Shown: positions 31,790 to 40,629 of the stretch, one piece after another
How the letters are laid out: every line of letters starts with the position of its first letter
Numbering within the stretch: position 1 is the stretch's first letter
Assembly (NCBI GenBank): GCA_963666765.1
Contig: OY762933.1
Coordinates: 186,001-250,000, forward strand
Origin: Foliamicus sp963666765
GTDB taxonomy: Bacteria > Pseudomonadota > Gammaproteobacteria > Steroidobacterales > Foliamicaceae
Direction of reading: 5' to 3'
DNA: 64,000 bases
Notes under the pieces: generated by a model
Told to the model about the DNA's origin: nothing
The model's input: only the letters and a program-made list of their open reading frames with translations
Database searches by the model: none
Position numbers and translations under genes: made by a program

Positions 31790-34374
31790 GCGCGCCCTGG
31801 GTAGTGCTCAAGTTCGGCGGCGCCAGTGTGGCCACGGCTGCCGGCTGGGACACGATCGCGCGCCTGGTGCGCCGCCGCCGCGAGCAGGGCGCAAGGCCCA
31901 TCGTGGTGCATTCGGCCGTGGCCGGCGTTACCGACGACCTCGAGGCCCTGATCGGGCTGGCGCGGCGCGACGAGCATGGGGGCCTTGAGAAGGAGCTGGG
32001 CGATCGTCATCGCGAACTGGCCCGGGAAATGAACATCGACGATTCGGACGCCTGCCTGGGACCGGAACTGGAAAACCTGGCGCAATTGCTCCGCGGCATA
32101 GCGTTGACCGGCGAGGCAGGCTACCGGGCGCGGGTCAAGGTGCTGGCGCTGGGCGAACGGCTTGCCGGGCGGCTTGCAGCGTCGGTGCTGGAACGCAAGG
32201 GCATCCGGATTTCCCCGGTGAATCCCGCGAGGTTGCTGCGGGCAACGGCGCGGGACTGGGCCAGCGAACGCGAATCCATGCTGCACGCCGTTTGCGAGCA
32301 CGATCCCGACCCCGAAGCGGCTGCGCTACTCGAGAGTCTTCCGGGAGTGCCGCTTACACAGGGTTATATCGCCCGCAACGGCGAAGGCGAGGAGGTGCTG
32401 CTCGGAAGAGGCGGTTCCGACGTGTCGGCGGCCGCTCTGGCCGCATCCATCGGCGCTCGGCGCCTGGAAATCTGGACCGACGTGCCCGGCATATTCAGCG
32501 CCGATCCCAGGGTGATCAGCGGCGCGCGGCTGCTGCGCAGGCTCAGCTACGCCGAAGCGCAGGAGATCGCAACGTCCGGTGGCGGCGTGCTGCATCCGCT
32601 GTCTATCGCCCCGCTGCGCGACGGCCGCATCGGCATGACCGTGCGGTCCACGCTGCACCCCGAACTGCCCGGCACCAGCGTGGGTCCGGCCGAGGAATCG
32701 GACAGCGCCAGGGTCAAGGCGGTCATGCTGCGCAACGGCGTTCCGCTGGTGTCCCTGGAAACGCTGGGCATGTGGCGGCGGGTCGGCTTTCTGAAGGACG
32801 TATTCGCCTGCTTCGGCGACCTCGGGCTTTCCGTGGACCTGGTTTCCACTTCGGAAAGCAACGTAACCGTTACGCTGGATACCGATCCCGAGGCGCTCAC
32901 CCCCGCGCTGATGGCCCGGCTACGCTCCGAGTTGGAGCGCATAGGCCAGGTGAAGATCACTACCAATACCAGCGTCGTGACTCTCGTAGGACGGCGCATC
33001 CGGGCGGTCTTGCACGATGTCGGGCCGGCGCTGGAGGCGTTTCGCGAACAGCCGATTCACCTGTTGAGCCAGGCGGCCAGCGATCTGAACATCAGTTTCG
33101 TGGTGGAGCCGGCACAGGCCCGCAGGCTGGCGCATCGTCTGCATGGCCGGCTGATCGTGCCGGAGGACAGCGACGAACTGTTCGGTCCTGCCTGGGAGGA
33201 GCTGACCGAGCCGGCGCCCGTCCCGTCCACCGGCGCCGACGCGCCATGGTGGGTCGAGCGGCGCGCCGAACTGTTGAAGCTTGCGGCCGAGCGCGGCGCG
33301 ACCTACTCCTACAGTCTGGATACGGTGGCGGCCCAGGCGGAGCGGCTCAAGGGCATGGAATCGATAGATCGCGTCTACTACGCGATCAAGGCCAACCCGA
33401 ATCCCGGCGTGCTCAGGCGCGTACGCGACAGCGGCCTGGAGTTCGAGTGCGTGTCGCCCAATGAAATCCGGCTGCTGCGCGAGCTGTTCCCGGAGCTCGA
33501 TCCGGGACGCATCCTCTTTACCCCTAACTTCGCGCCGCGGTCCGAGTACGGCGAGGCGCTGGAAGCCGGCGTTCAGTTGACGGTGGACAACCTCGGCGTG
33601 CTGCTGGAATGGCCGGATTTGTTCGCCGGAAAGGACCTGTTCGTTCGCCTGGACCCCGGTGTGGGGCGCGGGCTGCACCGGCACGTGCGCACTGCCGGCG
33701 TGCATTCCAAGTTCGGGGTTCCATTATTCGAAGTGCAGCGGGCCGCCGCGGCCGCCGCCGCGGCCGGCGCGCGGGTTACCGGGCTGCATGCCCATATGGG
33801 AAGCGGCGTGATGGATCCCGGCGCCTGGTCCCCGATCGCGCAGACGCTGCTTGAGTGCCTGGAGCACTTTCCGGATGTTCGCGTGATCAATCTCGGCGGC
33901 GGACTGGGCGTACCCCAGCATGGGGGCGAGCAAGGCCTGGACCTGGCGGAGCTGGACAGGGACCTGGCGCGCTGCCGCGAAAACGCGCCCCGCGAACTGG
34001 AATTCTGGCTCGAACCCGGCCGCTATGTCGTGGCCGAGGCCGGCGTGCTGCTGGCGCGGGTCACCCAGGTCAAGGGCAAGAGCGGCGCCCGCTACGTGGG
34101 CGTGGAAACCGGGATGAACTCGCTGATACGCCCGGCGCTTTATGGTTCCTACCACGAGGTGCACAACCTCAGCAGACTGGAGGAACCGGCGACGCGGCTG
34201 GTGAACGTGGTCGGCCCGATCTGCGAGAGCGGCGACGTGCTGGCTCGCGATCGCATGCTGCCCGAGTGCCGCGAGGGCGACGTGCTGCTGTTCGCCAACG
34301 CCGGCGCCTACGGCCGTGTAATGGCCTCGAATTACAACCTGCGGGAACCCGCCGCGGAGGAGGTGATTGAGTGA
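31786..34374 (+). CDS. lysAC: Bifunctional aspartate kinase/diaminopimelate decarboxylase
   Basis: An 862-residue fusion catalysing the first and last steps of lysine synthesis. Residues 1-465 are aspartokinase (VLKFGGASVA, GRGGSDVSAAALA, WTDVPGIFSADPR) with ACT-domain repeats around 320-450 that usually bind lysine for feedback. Residues about 485-862 are a PLP fold III decarboxylase with YYAIKANPNPG (Schiff-base Lys), HAHMGSG, NLGGGLG and GPICESGDVL. Fusions of this type occur in Xanthomonas relatives. Joined to both neighbours by 4-nt overlaps. Confidence 0.94.
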   Translation: MSAPWVVLKFGGASVATAAGWDTIARLVRRRREQGARPIVVHSAVAGVTDDLEALIGLARRDEHGGLEKELGDRHRELAREMNIDDSDACLGPELENLAQLLRGIALTGEAGYRARVKVLALGERLAGRLAASVLERKGIRISPVNPARLLRATARDWASERESMLHAVCEHDPDPEAAALLESLPGVPLTQGYIARNGEGEEVLLGRGGSDVSAAALAASIGARRLEIWTDVPGIFSADPRVISGARLLRRLSYAEAQEIATSGGGVLHPLSIAPLRDGRIGMTVRSTLHPELPGTSVGPAEESDSARVKAVMLRNGVPLVSLETLGMWRRVGFLKDVFACFGDLGLSVDLVSTSESNVTVTLDTDPEALTPALMARLRSELERIGQVKITTNTSVVTLVGRRIRAVLHDVGPALEAFREQPIHLLSQAASDLNISFVVEPAQARRLAHRLHGRLIVPEDSDELFGPAWEELTEPAPVPSTGADAPWWVERRAELLKLAAERGATYSYSLDTVAAQAERLKGMESIDRVYYAIKANPNPGVLRRVRDSGLEFECVSPNEIRLLRELFPELDPGRILFTPNFAPRSEYGEALEAGVQLTVDNLGVLLEWPDLFAGKDLFVRLDPGVGRGLHRHVRTAGVHSKFGVPLFEVQRAAAAAAAAGARVTGLHAHMGSGVMDPGAWSPIAQTLLECLEHFPDVRVINLGGGLGVPQHGGEQGLDLAELDRDLARCRENAPRELEFWLEPGRYVVAEAGVLLARVTQVKGKSGARYVGVETGMNSLIRPALYGSYHEVHNLSRLEEPATRLVNVVGPICESGDVLARDRMLPECREGDVLLFANAGAYGRVMASNYNLREPAAEEVIE

Positions 34375-34673
34375 ACATCGAAGGCAGAGGCGCTTCGGCG
34401 GACTTCCTGCTGGAGCTTGAAGCGGTTATCCGCTCGCGCGCCGGGGCGGCGCCGGAAGAAAGCTACACGGCAAGACTGCTGGGCGAAGGCATTCAGCGGG
34501 TGGCGCAGAAATTCGGCGAGGAATCGGTGGAACTGGCGCTGGCGGCGGCTGGCGGCGACCCGCGGGCGGTGCGCGCCGAGGCGGCCGACGTGATCTATCA
34601 CCTGCTGGTGCTGCTTGAAGGCTCCGGCGTTTCGCTCGCCGAGGTCCTGGAGGAACTGCGCTCCCGCCGCTGA
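34371..34673 (+). CDS. hisE: Phosphoribosyl-ATP diphosphatase
   Basis: HisE, 100 residues, hydrolysing PR-ATP to PR-AMP in histidine synthesis. The MazG-like signature QKFGEESVELALAA and the EAADVIYHLLVLLE helix are intact. GTG 34371 overlaps the LysAC stop. It stands alone, not fused to HisI, and on the strand opposite to the other his genes, ending 3 nt from the end of hisF. HisI is not in the window. Confidence 0.93.
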   Translation: MNIEGRGASADFLLELEAVIRSRAGAAPEESYTARLLGEGIQRVAQKFGEESVELALAAAGGDPRAVRAEAADVIYHLLVLLEGSGVSLAEVLEELRSRR

Positions 34674-34676
34674 CCC

Positions 34677-35443
34677 CTATTCGCGCACCGCCACGTCGCG
34701 GGTGGCCAGGTACTCCTTGAGATCGGGGATCGCGATCTGTCCTGAGTGAAATACGGTCGCGGCCAGCGCGCCGTCCACGAGCGCCCGGCGAAAGACTTCG
34801 ACGAAGTGGTCCGGGGCCCCGGCGCCGCCGGAGGCGATCAGCGGGACGCTGCAGCAGTCGCGCACCGCGCACAGCTGTTCGACGTCATAGCCCTGCCGCA
34901 CGCCGTCCATGTTCATGCAGTTGAGCACGATTTCGCCCGCGCCCCGGTCCTGTACCTCGCGGACCCAGTCCAGCGTATCGCGCCCGGCCTCGCGGCTGAG
35001 CGACGGGTCGCCGGTCAGCTCATGCACCTGCCACCGGCCGTCGCCGCCACTGCTGTCGACTCCACTACCACGCATTGCGAGCCGAAGCGGCGGGCCAGTT
35101 CGCCGATCAGGTCAGGATCGGCCAGCGCCGGGCTGTTGACGGAGATCTTGTCGGCGCCGTTCATCAGTACTTCCTCGGCCCCCGCGACATCGCGGATGCC
35201 GCCGGCCACGCAGAAGGGAATGTCCAGTACCTCCGCCACGCGCAGGATCCAGCTTCGGTCCACGGAACGGCCGTGCGGACTGGCGGTGATGTCGTAGAAC
35301 ACGACTTCGTCGGCGTGTTCCTCGCGGTAACGGCGCGCCAGGTCCATGATCTCGCCCATGACGCGGTGCTCGCGGAATCGCACGCCCTTGACGACCAGGC
35401 CGTCGCGCACGTCGAGGCAGGGAATTATTCGCCGCGCCAGCAC
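34677..35443 (-). CDS. hisF: Imidazole glycerol phosphate synthase subunit HisF, with one-base frameshift
   Basis: HisF cyclase subunit in two frames. The N-terminal half (IIPCLDVRDGLVVKGVRF to FGSQCVVV) reads to about 35064; the rest (GVDSSGGDGRWQVHELTG to ATRDVAVRE, including EIVLNCMNMDGVRQGYD and PLIASGGAG) reads in another phase. Adding one G in the minus-strand GG at 35061-35063 (CC on plus) restores the canonical VVVGVD junction. Both catalytic Asp positions (CLDV and the NMDG region) are present. It overlaps hisA by 19 nt. A homopolymer error is the likely cause, as in pheS. Confidence 0.9.
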
Positions 35444-36159
35444 TGTTCCGCTTCCTCGGCGCTGATTCGCCCTTCCAGCAAGGCCTTGCCGGAGACCGCC
35501 GCCGCCACCCCGGTGTCGGCCAGCGCCTTGAGGTCGTCGGCCCGCGATACTCCGCCGGAGGCGATAAACGAGGCCATGGGCGCGCGTTCAACGCACTCGG
35601 AGTACAGGTCCGTATTCGGGCCGCTCAGCATGCCGTCCCGGCTTACGTCGGTGCACAGGAACCATTGGAAACCCTGGTCCAGGAGCAGATCCAGCAGTTC
35701 CCACAGGGAGCGGCCACTCTCCTGAGCCCAGCCCCGGGTCAGTACTTCGGGCTCGCTGCCGGCGCGCACATCCAGCGCTGCGACCAGGTGGTCGGAACCG
35801 TAGCGTTCCACCCAGCGGCCCGCCCGCGATGGATCCTCCGCAAGCGCACTGCCGCTCACCGCCCGTTCCACTCCGCTTGCCAGGACCGCCTCTAGGGAAT
35901 TGCCGTCGCGTATGCCGCCGCCCACCTGCACGGCAAGCGTCGTCTCCGCCACGACGCGAGAAATAATGGCAGCGTTGTCCCGCCGGCCGGAGCGGGCGCC
36001 ATCGAGGTCCACCACATGCAGGCTGCGGGCGCCCAGCCGCGACCAGTTCCGGGCCAGCTCCAGGGCGCCGTACGAATAAAACACCGCGTCGTCGAATCGG
36101 CCGCGGCGCAGGCGCACCACCCGTCCGCCCATCAGGTCGATCGAAGGTATCAGTTCCAC
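35425..36159 (-). CDS. hisA: ProFAR isomerase
   Basis: HisA, 244 residues, (beta-alpha)8 barrel converting ProFAR to PRFAR. The N-terminal catalytic IPSIDLMGGRVVRLRRG and C-terminal TDVSRDGMLSGPN with the second Asp are intact, as are the phosphate-binding VGGGIRD and IASGGV loops. It overlaps hisH by 10 nt and hisF by 19 nt within the minus-strand his operon. Confidence 0.95.
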   Translation of the reverse strand: MELIPSIDLMGGRVVRLRRGRFDDAVFYSYGALELARNWSRLGARSLHVVDLDGARSGRRDNAAIISRVVAETTLAVQVGGGIRDGNSLEAVLASGVERAVSGSALAEDPSRAGRWVERYGSDHLVAALDVRAGSEPEVLTRGWAQESGRSLWELLDLLLDQGFQWFLCTDVSRDGMLSGPNTDLYSECVERAPMASFIASGGVSRADDLKALADTGVAAAVSGKALLEGRISAEEAEQCWRGE

Positions 36160-36764
36160 GGAAGTTCAAGGAAATTCTTCAGCAGGCGCTGCCCGTGCCG
36201 CCCCGAACGTTCCGGGTGAAACTGCACGCCGAAGAAATTGTCCCTGTTCACGACAGAAGCGAAGCGGCGGCCATGCTCGGTGTCGCCCACACAGTGCTCG
36301 CCGGGCGGTGCGGCGTAGCTGTGAACGAAGTAGAACCAGGAACCGTCCGGGATGCCGTCGAACAGGCGCGAATCCGCGCGCCGATCCACCTGGTTCCACC
36401 CCATGTGCGGGATGGTGTGCTCGGGAGAAGCTTCGAGCAGGTCAACCAGACCGGGTATGACGGCAAGGCAGGGCGTATCGTCCTCGCTGGAGCCCTCATA
36501 GAGCAACTGCATCCCCAGGCAGATACCCAGCACGGGTTGCGTCAGGCGGGGTATGAGCTCCAGGAGGCCCGCGTCGGCCAGCCTTCCCATGCCGGCCCCG
36601 GCGGCGCCTACGCCCGGCAGGAGTACCCGCTCCGCGCCTTCGATCCTGCGGGCGTCGCGCGTGAAGTGCGCCTTCACGCCCAGGCGCTCGAGGGCGAACC
36701 GCAGGGATGCAATGTTGGCCCCGCCGCAATCCACTAGTGCCGTGTCACGCCCGTATCGGCGCAT
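36150..36764 (-). CDS. hisH: Imidazole glycerol phosphate synthase subunit HisH
   Basis: Class I glutamine amidotransferase partner of HisF, 204 residues, giving ammonia for imidazole ring formation. The nucleophile is in LGICLGMQLLYEGS; the His/Glu pair is in VQFHPERSG. The frame is open to 36905, but ATG 36764 (MRRYGRDTALVDCGGANI) fits the family; the longer N-terminus would be coded by a hairpin. Codons 1-9 are themselves the left arm of that hairpin, so the start region may fold into mRNA structure. Confidence 0.94.
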   Translation of the reverse strand: MRRYGRDTALVDCGGANIASLRFALERLGVKAHFTRDARRIEGAERVLLPGVGAAGAGMGRLADAGLLELIPRLTQPVLGICLGMQLLYEGSSEDDTPCLAVIPGLVDLLEASPEHTIPHMGWNQVDRRADSRLFDGIPDGSWFYFVHSYAAPPGEHCVGDTEHGRRFASVVNRDNFFGVQFHPERSGRHGQRLLKNFLELPWN

Positions 36765-36910
36765 CAGCGTGTCTCCCGTTGTTCGCGGCAAGACGCGTCC
36801 CGCCGGGAATGGCGCCTCCCATTGCCAAGGGGCGCAACGCGGCCGCGGGCAACGGGAGACGCGCCCTTCGGGAGCGCGCCTGACGCGCCGATACGGGCGT
36901 GACACGGCAC
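36737..36910. repeat. Long inverted repeat between hisB and hisH
   Basis: 30-bp arms (36737-36766 and 36881-36910) pair with one mismatch; inside, GCGTGTCTCCCGTTG pairs with CAACGGGAGACGCGC with an asymmetric bulge. The left arm covers the hisH start codon and first nine codons, so the gene's 5' end has been copied in inverted form next to hisB. Arm length is like the hairpins at 15076 and 21546, though the core is different apart from GGGAGACGC. Confidence 0.85.
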
Positions 36911-36948
36911 CAGTGCCACGTCCCGGTCCACCCGGGCCGCATCCGCGT

Positions 36949-38016
36949 TCACAGGACGCCCTTGGTGCTGGGAATGTCCCCTCCCTCGCGCGAAATTGCC
37001 TGGCGCAGGGCCCTTCCCACGCCCTTGAAGCAGGACTCGATCATGTGGTGGGTGTTCTCGCCGCGCACCCGGATATGCAGCGTGGCGCCGCTGGCCTCCG
37101 CCAGCGAACGGAAGAAATGCTCGACCAGTTCGCTCGGCAGTCCTCCGACGCGGTCCCGTGCGAATTTGCCCCTGAACTTGAGCCACGGGCGCCCGGACAG
37201 GTCCAACAGGACCTTGACGTCGGCTTCGTCCATGGGCAGCTCGGAAGCGAAGCGGCTGATTCCCCGCCGGTCGCCGAGCGCGTCCTTAAGGGCTGCGCCC
37301 AGCGCCAGGGCACAGTCCTCGACAGTGTGATGCTCGTCCACCTCCAGATCGCCCTTGCAGTTGAGCTTGAGCCCGAAGCCGCCGTGCTTGGCCAGCTGCT
37401 CCAGCATGTGGTCGAAGAAACCGATTCCGGTGGCCACTTCGGCCCCGGGCGGTGCGTCGAGATCGACTTCCACGATCAGGTCCGTCTCGCGGGTCTTGCG
37501 GCGCACGCGGCCGATCCGCGGCGCATCGACGATCCCCCGGACGACCTGCTCCCAACTACCCGGTTGCCCGGCGTCGACCCGGAAGCCACGCACGCCCAGG
37601 TTGTCGGCGAACTGCAAGTCGGTGTCGCGGTCGCCGATCATCACGCTGGCGTCGCGATCCACCGGTCGCGTGCGCATGAATTCATTCACCAGGCCGGTGC
37701 GCGGCTTGCGGCATTCGCAGCCGTCTTCGGCAACGTGCGGGCAAACGAAGACTTCGGCAATTTTGATCCCCTGGGAGGCGAGCAGCGTCATCAGGAACTC
37801 GTGCGGGCCGTCGAAGTTTTCCTGTGGGAAGCTGTCGGTGCCGAGCCCGTCCTGGTTGCTGACCATCACCAGTTCGAAGCCGGCATCCTGCAATTTCCGC
37901 AGCGCGGGCACGACGCCTTGCGCCAGCCTGAGCTTCGCAAGGCTGTCGACCTGGAAGTCGGCCGGCTCCTCGATCAGGGTGCCGTCACGGTCCACGAATG
38001 CGATGCGCGCGCTCAT
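36949..38016 (-). CDS. hisB: Bifunctional histidinol-phosphatase/imidazoleglycerol-phosphate dehydratase
   Basis: HisB of 355 residues, the two-domain form. The N-terminal HAD phosphatase has FVDRDGTLIEEP, the zinc loop CPHVAEDGCECRKP and MIGDRDTD. The C-terminal dehydratase has GIGFFDHMLEQLAKHG, EVDEHHTVEDCALALG and HHMIESCFKGVGRALR, whose histidines bind the metal. It overlaps hisC by 4 nt. The following hairpin separates it from hisH by about 185 bp. Confidence 0.96.
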   Translation of the reverse strand: MSARIAFVDRDGTLIEEPADFQVDSLAKLRLAQGVVPALRKLQDAGFELVMVSNQDGLGTDSFPQENFDGPHEFLMTLLASQGIKIAEVFVCPHVAEDGCECRKPRTGLVNEFMRTRPVDRDASVMIGDRDTDLQFADNLGVRGFRVDAGQPGSWEQVVRGIVDAPRIGRVRRKTRETDLIVEVDLDAPPGAEVATGIGFFDHMLEQLAKHGGFGLKLNCKGDLEVDEHHTVEDCALALGAALKDALGDRRGISRFASELPMDEADVKVLLDLSGRPWLKFRGKFARDRVGGLPSELVEHFFRSLAEASGATLHIRVRGENTHHMIESCFKGVGRALRQAISREGGDIPSTKGVL

Positions 38017-39074
38017 GCCGCCGCCCTCAGCGTCGCCAGCAGGCCGTCGTTCTGCTCCGGCGTGCCCAGCGTTATGCGCACGCAGGACTCAAGCCCCGGT
38101 TCGTCGGGAATTCTGCGCAGCAGGTAGCCACCGTCGCGCGCCGCGGCGGTGAAGCCATCGGCGTCGGCGACTTTCAGTAGTACGAAGTTGGTGCGGCTGG
38201 GATACACGGTCGTTACCTGAGGGAGTTCTGCAAGCCGTGGGCTGAGGCGTTCGCGCTCCTCGATGACAAGTGTTGTACGGCCTTGCATCCTGACCAGGTT
38301 TTCCGGCTTCAGGGCCTCGAGCACGGTGTGCTCGCACAGGGCGGAGAAACTGTAGGGCGATTGTACGCGGCGGATCAGCCCGATAATCTCCGGGCAGGCA
38401 ATCAGGGCGCCGCAGCGCACTCCAGCCAACCCCAGGGCCTTCGAAACCGTGCGCAGGACAACGACGTGCGGGTGGGCCGTGATCCACTCGGCGCCCGGGT
38501 TCTGGCCCGCGAACTCGCAGTAGGCGGCATCAAGCACCACGACCGTTCTTCCCCGAGCGTGTTCCACCAGTTCCTTGAGGTCGTCCGGGTCCATCAGATT
38601 GCCCGTGGGGTTATTCGGGGAACACAGGATCAGGAGCTTTACATCATCGGACCAGACCGCCTTGATGGCCGGCACGTCGAGCGAGAAGCCGTCTTCGGCC
38701 CGCAAGGGGACTTCGAGGACCCGCGCGCCCTGCAAGCGGCCGTACCAGCGAAACATCTCGAATGACGGAGGACAGAAGATCGCACTGTCCCGCCCGGATT
38801 CGCAGAAGGCCCGGTACAGGCAGTCGATGCCCTCGCTGCTGCCGCGGGTCACGGAAACTTCCTCCGGCCGCACGCCGTAGTGTTCGGCCATGCGTTCGGT
38901 CAGCTCCGCAGGGTACAGGAGCGGGTAATAGTTGAGCTTGCCCGGCGCCGGGTCGTAATCGGGCGCCCAGGGCAACTCGTTGGCGTGCAGCCGGGCCAGG
39001 CTCGGCGTTGTCGGCGCCTTGTAGGCCCGGCCCTTTTGCACGGCTTCCCGCGCCAATGATGTGATCCAGCTCAT
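38013..39074 (-). CDS. hisC: Histidinol-phosphate aminotransferase
   Basis: PLP-dependent fold I aminotransferase, 353 residues. Recognisable segments are the NNPTG motif, the Asp/Tyr of VVLDAAYCEF and the Schiff-base Lys in RTVSKALGLAGVRCG. First gene of the minus-strand his operon here; hisG and hisD are not in the window. The substrate is assigned by context with hisB, hisH, hisA and hisF. Confidence 0.94.
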   Translation of the reverse strand: MSWITSLAREAVQKGRAYKAPTTPSLARLHANELPWAPDYDPAPGKLNYYPLLYPAELTERMAEHYGVRPEEVSVTRGSSEGIDCLYRAFCESGRDSAIFCPPSFEMFRWYGRLQGARVLEVPLRAEDGFSLDVPAIKAVWSDDVKLLILCSPNNPTGNLMDPDDLKELVEHARGRTVVVLDAAYCEFAGQNPGAEWITAHPHVVVLRTVSKALGLAGVRCGALIACPEIIGLIRRVQSPYSFSALCEHTVLEALKPENLVRMQGRTTLVIEERERLSPRLAELPQVTTVYPSRTNFVLLKVADADGFTAAARDGGYLLRRIPDEPGLESCVRITLGTPEQNDGLLATLRAAA

Positions 39075-39350
39075 GATGCGATTCCCGGCACAGGGAAAAC
39101 CTCAAGTTAAATCAGCGTGTTGTCAATTGGCGGCGCGGATGGGTGCGAGAGAACAGGGGAGTGATGGATTACGTTGTCGCCATCACAATGGAAGTTTCTA
39201 TAGTACCATAAGACTCTGTAATAATTGCTGTTTTCTGAGCTCTTTACGCCTTTCCGCCCTTGCGCTTCCAACCCAATTACGCTTCAATACCGCAGGGAAT
39301 CCAACCTGCAAAGGGTGATTCTACTCACGTTCCGCAAAGGGGAATTCTGA
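39075..39350. other. Divergent gap between hisC and the TetR gene
   Basis: A 276-bp intergenic stretch, noticeably AT-richer in its middle, which should contain the promoters of both the his operon and the TetR gene. An imperfect palindrome CTATAGTACCATAAG at about 39197-39211 resembles, weakly, the operators at 40568-40608. I see no ORF, tRNA or his-leader peptide with a histidine run. Confidence 0.4.
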
Positions 39351-39965
39351 TTGGCTCGGGCTAGAGACAACAAGCACACACCTTCGACGCGTCTGGGCAG
39401 GGACGACTGGTTGGCGGCGGCCCGGGATGCATTGATATCTGAGGGCAAGGATGCGGTTAAGGTAGAGCGCCTCGCGAAACGCCTCAACGTGACTCGTGGC
39501 GGCTTCTACTGGCACTTTCGGGATCGCGACGACCTCCTCGATGCCCTGCTGCGGTCCTGGGAGAAAGAAACCAACGTACTATTTGAAGAGGCGCTGAAAG
39601 GCGATCACAGCGACGGCCTCGGAGAGTTCCTCGCCCTTGCGCGGAGTTGGATCAACGAGGATATCTACAATCCAAAATATGACTCCGCCGTTCGCGACTG
39701 GGCGCGGGTGTCCAAGCGGGCGGAAAGAGCTGTCAGGAGAGTCGATCGCCGCCGGATTGATTTCATTCAACGTATCTATAGCGATATGGGGTACTCCGAG
39801 GACGAAGCATTCATAAATGCCCGCATCCTTTACTTTCACCAAGTGGGCTATTACACACTTGGAATCGGCGAAACCAAGGCCCAGCGACGCAGATTGCTGC
39901 CGCTGTATGTAAAAGCGTTTACCGGAACAGAGGTCGCATACGAGGACATTTTTCCCGATCAGTGA
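39351..39965 (+). CDS. TetR/AcrR-family transcriptional regulator
   Basis: A 204-residue one-domain-plus-ligand-domain repressor. The N-terminal HTH (about residues 20-65) has VERLAKRLNVTRGGFYWHFRDRDDLL in the standard positions; the C-terminal helical part should bind a small ligand. TTG 39351 follows AAAGGGGAA at good distance. It converges with the sigma factor gene and overlaps it by 7 bp. As the nearest DNA-binding protein, it is a candidate for the tandem palindromes at 40568-40629 and for control of the whole peptide-utilisation locus (inference). Confidence 0.87.
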   Translation: MARARDNKHTPSTRLGRDDWLAAARDALISEGKDAVKVERLAKRLNVTRGGFYWHFRDRDDLLDALLRSWEKETNVLFEEALKGDHSDGLGEFLALARSWINEDIYNPKYDSAVRDWARVSKRAERAVRRVDRRRIDFIQRIYSDMGYSEDEAFINARILYFHQVGYYTLGIGETKAQRRRLLPLYVKAFTGTEVAYEDIFPDQ

Positions 39966-40552
39966 AGTTCCCATCCACTGCGCAGCGCCTTTAGCGCGGC
40001 GCTGATGTGCTTCTCCACCATGCTTACCGATATACCCATGTGTCGGGCGATCTCGGCGTAGCTGAGTTCGAAAGTTCTGCTCAGCAAATACGCTTCACGG
40101 CAGGCAGGCCTAAGTTCACCGAGAATCCTGCTGACGTTGCGGACACATTCTTCGGCCTCAATCATCTGCAGGGGGTCCCCATTTTGCGCGGAAAGCGTAA
40201 CGTCGTCTTCGTGGACACAGTTTTCGGCGAGCTTGGTCGCGCATCGCCGTGATTTATCGCGCAACAGGTTCTTCGCTATTGTGAAAACATACGACTTGAG
40301 CGAACGGATTTTGCCAACATCTTCGTGCCGGACGATACGCAGATACACGTCCTGGGCAAGATCTTTCGCATCGTCCGCGCAACGCAGATTTGCCCGCAAG
40401 TAACCGATCAGGGCGGATCCGAATTCTTCGTACGCCCGCGTTGCCAGAATGCCGGCTTGTAGATGTTTGTGTTCCCTCGGTAACAGGGAAGATCTCGGAT
40501 CGTATGAGACAGCCATTTCCGTACCTGCGAAAACCGTAAGGCCCTTGCTCAA
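39959..40552 (-). CDS. ECF-type RNA polymerase sigma factor (FecI-like)
   Basis: A 197-residue sigma-70 family ECF factor. Region 2 has DDAKDLAQDVYLRIV and the SLKSYVFTIAKNLLRDKSRR stretch; region 4 has LSYAEIARHMGISVSMVEKHI. No FecR-like anti-sigma gene is adjacent. FecI-type factors often control TonB receptor genes, and one lies 18 kb away in the same locus, so a functional link is possible. Its start faces the dipeptidase gene across a 246-bp gap with strong palindromes. Confidence 0.88.
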   Translation of the reverse strand: MSKGLTVFAGTEMAVSYDPRSSLLPREHKHLQAGILATRAYEEFGSALIGYLRANLRCADDAKDLAQDVYLRIVRHEDVGKIRSLKSYVFTIAKNLLRDKSRRCATKLAENCVHEDDVTLSAQNGDPLQMIEAEECVRNVSRILGELRPACREAYLLSRTFELSYAEIARHMGISVSMVEKHISAALKALRSGWELH

Positions 40553-40567
40553 TGCTCTCAGGACCTT

Positions 40568-40629
40568 CTATACATACGTGTATGGACAGACTATACAGTA
40601 ATGTATAGAAACTATGCAACATCGTATGG
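40568..40629. promoter_or_regulatory. Tandem 18-bp palindromic operators
   Basis: CTATACATACGTGTATGG (40568-40585) and CTATACAGTAATGTATAG (40591-40608) are palindromes with 7-bp arms and a 4-bp spacer; the second is perfect. A decayed third unit, CTATGCAACATCGTATGG, lies at 40612-40629. Spacing is 23 and 21 bp. They fill the gap between the divergent sigma-factor and dipeptidase genes. The 18-bp size suits a TetR dimer, but the binder is not known. Confidence 0.7.
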
